Below are positions 40,681 to 42,024 of a stretch of DNA of 42,024 bases, piece by piece (position 1 is the first letter of the stretch; every line of letters starts with the position of its first letter). The notes below the pieces were generated by a model. It did no database searches, was not told where the DNA came from, and saw nothing but the letters and a program-made list of their open reading frames with translations. The stretch comes from Gammaproteobacteria bacterium HGW-Gammaproteobacteria-4 (GTDB lineage: Bacteria; Pseudomonadota; Gammaproteobacteria; Xanthomonadales; Xanthomonadaceae): positions 1 to 42,024 of the forward strand of contig PGZC01000034.1 in NCBI GenBank assembly GCA_002839995.1. The letters run 5' to 3'. Both the position numbers and the translations under genes were made by a program.

Positions 40681-40786
40681 GCTCAACGAATTTGTTTTCA
40701 GTGGGCGCTGCTCGCGCCCACGACCGGGCTCGTCCAACAAACGGTTCAGATCGTGGCTGCGCACGATCCAACCTTATTCGTTGGTC
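40681..40786 (-). other. attC-like integron recombination site 4
   Basis: Starts 4 bp after the hicA stop. Minus strand: GACCAACGAATAAGGTTGG ... CAAATTCGTTGAGC. Outer ends pair (CAACGAAT with ATTCGTTG); the right core GTTGAGC fits GTTRRRY. Two inner hairpins are visible (GATCGTG...CACGATC and GTGGGCGC...GCGCCCAC). Length 106 bp is within the attC range. Confidence 0.6.
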
Positions 40787-40790
40787 AGCG

Positions 40791-40976
40791 TCATGGCAGC
40801 GGCACCCCAAGGTCTTTGCATATCTTCCGTGCCAAGTGGTCGTTCACCTCGCTGTGTCGAGGAACAGCACTGCGTCTGTTCAAGGAAGGGTTATGCCACC
40901 ACGAGTGGCTGCCGCCTTCCCGAAGAAGCGCGCAGCCATGAGAGGCAAGGTGTCGCAAGAAATCGCGACGCTTCAT
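40791..40976 (-). CDS. hicA: HicA-family toxin
   Basis: A 61-residue protein: MKRRDFLRHLASHGCALLRE, GGSHSWWHNPSLNRRSAVPR, HSEVNDHLARKICKDLGVPL. GGSHSWW carries the catalytic His and the last part is the usual C-terminal helix of HicA. Its ATG overlaps the hicB stop (ATGA), so the order here is antitoxin then toxin, opposite to the other hicA/hicB pairs in the window. Confidence 0.88.
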   Translation of the reverse strand: MKRRDFLRHLASHGCALLREGGSHSWWHNPSLNRRSAVPRHSEVNDHLARKICKDLGVPLP

Positions 40977-41185
40977 ACCGCAATGCTTAGCTCTTCGTAG
41001 CCCTTGCCCGCAGCGTCCCGGGCATCCGTGCGGTTCATTTCCAGTGCTTCCATGAGAGTGACACGCAGGGTTTTCAGTAGTTCGTCGCGTGTGCGCTCCT
41101 GACAGTTGACACCAGGAACCTCCTCAACCCAACCAATCCACCAGGGGCCATCCTGCTTTACTACTGCTGTAAAATGTTGGTTCAT
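40973..41185 (-). CDS. hicB: HicB-family antitoxin
   Basis: A 70-residue HicB: MNQHFTAVVKQDGPWWIGWV, EEVPGVNCQERTRDELLKTL, RVTLMEALEMNRTDARD. The W-I-G-W-V-E-E-V-P-G-V-N strand pair and the following helix are typical of short HicB antitoxins. The ATG at 41185 follows a strong GGAGGT. First gene of the hicB-hicA cassette that ends at attC-like site 4. Confidence 0.87.
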   Translation of the reverse strand: MNQHFTAVVKQDGPWWIGWVEEVPGVNCQERTRDELLKTLRVTLMEALEMNRTDARDAAGKGYEELSIAV

Positions 41186-41238
41186 GTCAACACCTCCGTA
41201 GGCAATTGTACCGCGACAATCGATCTGGCAATTTAACG

Positions 41239-41245
41239 GCCCAAC
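41239..41245 (-). other. Half attC core upstream of the last hicBA cassette
   Basis: On the minus strand GCGTTGGGC, the canonical right core of attC, 54 bp before hicB. The expected left half is replaced by the tyrosine recombinase fragment, suggesting the IS91-type element cut the site. Confidence 0.35.
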
Positions 41246-41246
41246 G

Positions 41247-41428
41247 CTCGGCATCGGCGGTGGCGTGCAGACCACTCTGCGCAAGGTGGTCGCGGCGTGC
41301 GGGCTAAAAAAAACATCTCGCCGCACAGCCTGCGCCACAGTTACGCCACGCACCTGATCGAGGCTGGCGTCGATCTCATCGCGGTCCAGATAGACGGCTT
41401 CACCTTGGCGCGCGCGGTGAAGTCATGA
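41247..41428 (+). pseudogene. C-terminal fragment of an IS91-type tyrosine recombinase
   Basis: [20 protein letters not shown] + KK is read up to a run of eight A (41305-41312). A one-base shift gives [20 protein letters not shown] + DLIAVQ, the HxxR box of tyrosine recombinases that accompany IS91-family transposases. The frame then jumps to [12 protein letters not shown] and stops at 41426-41428, so the LGH and catalytic Tyr segment is deleted. The stop overlaps the transposase start (ATGA). The N-terminal part is not here; a similar N-terminus is at 38146. Confidence 0.72.
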
Positions 41429-42024
41429 TCCGCCTCGCCACCCTCATCACCCGCTTTCACGCCGATCTCGTCGCCCGCTTTGGCGAGCGGCTCAGTGCCG
41501 ATCAGCGGCGTGCGCTCAGCGCCATGCAGCGCTGTCGCAGCGCGGCCAGCCCAATGATGCAACTACGCTGCGCGGGCTGCGAACGGCACACGCTGGTACC
41601 GCACTCGTGCGGCCATCGCCTGTGCCCTCATTGCCAGCACCACGAGAGCCAGCAATGGCTGCAACGCCAGATGCAGCGCTTGGTCCCGGCCGATCATTTC
41701 CTGCTGACCTTCACCCTGCCGGCCGAACTGCGTGCGCTGGCCAAAGCCCGCGCCGATGTCGTGCTCGACCAGATCATGCACTGCGCCTGGAACACCGTGA
41801 ATCAGTTCGCCCACAATGATCGGCAGTTGCAAGGCACGCCCGGCGCCATCGCCGTGCTGCACACCCACTCGCGCCGGCTCGACTACCACCCGCATGTGCA
41901 TCTGGTCGTCCCGGCTGCCGCCATCGACGCCGACAAGAAACGGTGGCGATGCAAGCGGCGCGGCAAGAACGGCACCTATCTGTTCAACGCCAAGGCCCTG
42001 TCCACGGTGTTCCGGGCCAAGCTA
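41425..42024 (+). CDS. IS91-family transposase (partial, runs off the window)
   Basis: 200 residues without a stop. Zinc-binding N-terminal domain: [20 protein letters not shown] + HRLCPHCQ, giving C-x2-C and C-x5-C-x2-C pairs. The HUH nuclease motif follows in [19 protein letters not shown] (His-Val-His), after [22 protein letters not shown]91 elements move by rolling-circle transposition using HUH plus catalytic Tyr residues that would lie beyond the window. It is coupled by ATGA to the recombinase fragment. Upstream poly-A and overlap fit the usual IS91 operon layout. Confidence 0.9.
   Translation, partial: MIRLATLITRFHADLVARFGERLSADQRRALSAMQRCRSAASPMMQLRCAGCERHTLVPHSCGHRLCPHCQHHESQQWLQRQMQRLVPADHFLLTFTLPAELRALAKARADVVLDQIMHCAWNTVNQFAHNDRQLQGTPGAIAVLHTHSRRLDYHPHVHLVVPAAAIDADKKRWRCKRRGKNGTYLFNAKALSTVFRAKL

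Noticed and set aside
40010-40810. A 266-residue minus-strand protein as a real gene
   Set aside because: Only the part at 40145-40430 is recognisable (IS66), it is interrupted by a repeat unit, and the N-terminal part overlaps attC-like site 4.

Overview
The window is GC-rich (by eye about two thirds G+C) and densely coding. It looks like chromosome from a denitrifying gammaproteobacterium of the Xanthomonadales/Lysobacterales type (Rhodanobacteraceae-like). That placement is an inference from gene content (clade I nosZ, a NirS-type nitrite reductase, UbiU/V/T, SirB2) and from the many short palindromic repeats between genes. No rRNA, tRNA or CRISPR was seen.

Layout. 1-1300: two hicAB toxin-antitoxin modules, one with its toxin broken by an in-frame stop. 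1413-5034: a two-component pair of the proteobacterial dedicated-sortase type (pdsR/pdsS) opposite a short, degenerate von Willebrand A protein; no sortase is present. 5275-8349: housekeeping genes (rpe, a J-domain protein, a small cytochrome c, purC, a DUF962 membrane protein). 8407-12958: cytochrome cd1 nitrite reductase with an extra N-terminal cytochrome c domain, divergent from a heme-type TonB receptor. 13274-17008: sirB2, a 3-hydroxybutyrate dehydrogenase fused in frame to a patatin lipase, and a frameshifted nnrS. 17115-20699: oxygen-independent ubiquinone genes (a chorismate mutase-UbiT fusion, ubiV, ubiU) and a cytochrome c lipoprotein. 20780-29657: the nitrous-oxide operon nosZ-R-D-F-Y-L, followed by two unrecognised small genes. 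30125-35735: ubiD, nadA, nadB, an acetyltransferase and small conserved genes. 36040-42024: an accessory region, nearly all on the minus strand, made of toxin-antitoxin cassettes separated by attC-like sites, with remnants of IS66, an IS91-type recombinase and an IS91-family transposase running off the end.

How the genes work together. FNR/Dnr-type palindromes (TTGAC/T-N4-G/ATCAA) lie before nosZ, between nirS and the heme receptor, between nnrS and ubiT, and between ubiU and a cytochrome c gene; a weaker one precedes nadA. Candidate -10 elements sit 32 bp from the box centre at five of these promoters. This suggests one anaerobic/NO regulon joining denitrification, heme uptake, electron-carrying cytochromes and anaerobic quinone synthesis. 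The right-hand accessory region looks like a decayed chromosomal integron cassette array rich in toxin-antitoxin modules; no integron integrase is in the window.
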